Part shown: positions 63,858-64,000 of the stretch, piece after piece | How the letters are laid out: each line of letters opens with the position of its first letter | Position numbering within the stretch: the first letter of the stretch is position 1 | Source of the DNA: Bifidobacterium lemurum | Lineage (GTDB): Bacteria; Actinomycetota; Actinomycetes; Actinomycetales; Bifidobacteriaceae | Assembly (NCBI RefSeq): GCF_014898175.1 | Contig: NZ_CP062948.1 | Coordinates: forward strand, 1,116,001-1,180,000 | DNA: 64,000 nt | Direction of reading: 5' to 3' | The notes under the pieces: model-generated | Databases searched by the model: none | What the model was told of the DNA's origin: nothing | The model's input: only the letters and a program-made list of their open reading frames with translations | Made by a program: the position numbers and the translations under genes

Positions 63858-64000
63858 TCAGCGCCACCACATGGTCATCAGGAATCCGACCATGATGATC
63901 GCGAACGCGATGGCCAGGTTCCACGCGCCGATATTCGGAATCGGCCAGGAGCCGGACGGCGAGAGGTAGTAGACCACGGCCCAGATCAGGCCGATGATCA
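63858..64000 (-). CDS. crgA: Cell division protein CrgA, C-terminal part (5' end outside window)
   Basis: The last 47 or so codons are visible. A first helix (IIGLIWAVVYYLS), a short loop PSGSWPIPNIGAWN and a second helix (LAIAFAIMMVGFLMTMWW) end in R-stop. This two-helix pattern with the conserved G.WN at the second helix is that of CrgA, an actinobacterial divisome membrane protein that helps recruit FtsZ- and peptidoglycan-linked partners. The gene starts beyond the right edge. A hairpin terminator follows. crgA normally lies in the origin-proximal pknB/pbpA/rodA neighbourhood. Confidence 0.88.
   Translation of the reverse strand, partial: IIGLIWAVVYYLSPSGSWPIPNIGAWNLAIAFAIIMVGFLMTMWWR

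Overview
The window looks like an origin-proximal stretch of a Bifidobacterium chromosome. The GC content is high. Actinobacterial markers are present: a DUF3073 protein, a sterol-carrier-like protein and the C-terminus of CrgA. There is also glycogen phosphorylase, PEP carboxylase, a bifidobacterial-style sortase/pilin locus and reversed-order GH3 beta-glucosidases. No transposase or prophage gene is present, but the intergenic DNA is unusually rich in palindromic repeats. I made these calls by reading the sequence; no database search was run.

Layout. 1-12.5 kb: a 5'-truncated GHKL sensor kinase, then two complete modules of LytTR response regulator, GHKL kinase and membrane-anchored GH3 enzyme. 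12.6-15.3 kb: a chimeric gene relic, a multi-pass membrane protein with a two-operator promoter, mscL, and tRNA-Ile and tRNA-Ala. 15.6-20.1 kb: a YgjP-like metallopeptidase, dps, a CBS/CorC membrane protein, a beta carbonic anhydrase and a DnaQ-like exonuclease. 20.4-25.2 kb: an AT-richer restriction-modification island with two Sau3AI/MutH-like nucleases and one cytosine-5 methyltransferase. 25.5-31.5 kb: a maltose/galactoside-type O-acetyltransferase, ppc and a ThrE-type exporter. 31.7-39 kb: a third regulator-kinase-GH3 module followed by an NCS2 purine-type permease. 39.8-45.1 kb: a DUF559-like protein, trpS, DUF3073, an SCP2-like protein and a zeta-toxin module. 45.7-48.2 kb: glgP. 48.7-58.4 kb: a class C sortase, a backbone pilin behind a 10-G tract, a 1481-residue LPXTG protein and an HTH protein. 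58.9-64 kb: a small membrane protein, a rhomboid protease, a dense DnaA-box cluster, a ROK kinase, a ROK regulator and the end of crgA.

The most distinctive system is the threefold repeated module in which a peptide-sensing type (HPK10/LytTR) two-component pair sits directly upstream of a very large GH3 enzyme. Each enzyme has its domains in reversed order and is tethered by a membrane helix at both ends. All three keep a candidate nucleophile and acid/base, so a surface glycosidase controlled by its own sensor is the simplest reading. A fused fragment at 12.68-12.81 kb suggests that a further copy was lost.

A second theme is DNA structure. A 192-bp element of four 19-bp boxes in mirrored pairs (42-bp steps, 70-bp centre) occurs three times. 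A roughly 113-bp triple-dyad element also occurs three times. A 33-bp perfect hairpin, a decamer array, structured 3' regions after ppc and glgP, and a poly-G/hairpin switch candidate before the pilin gene add to this.
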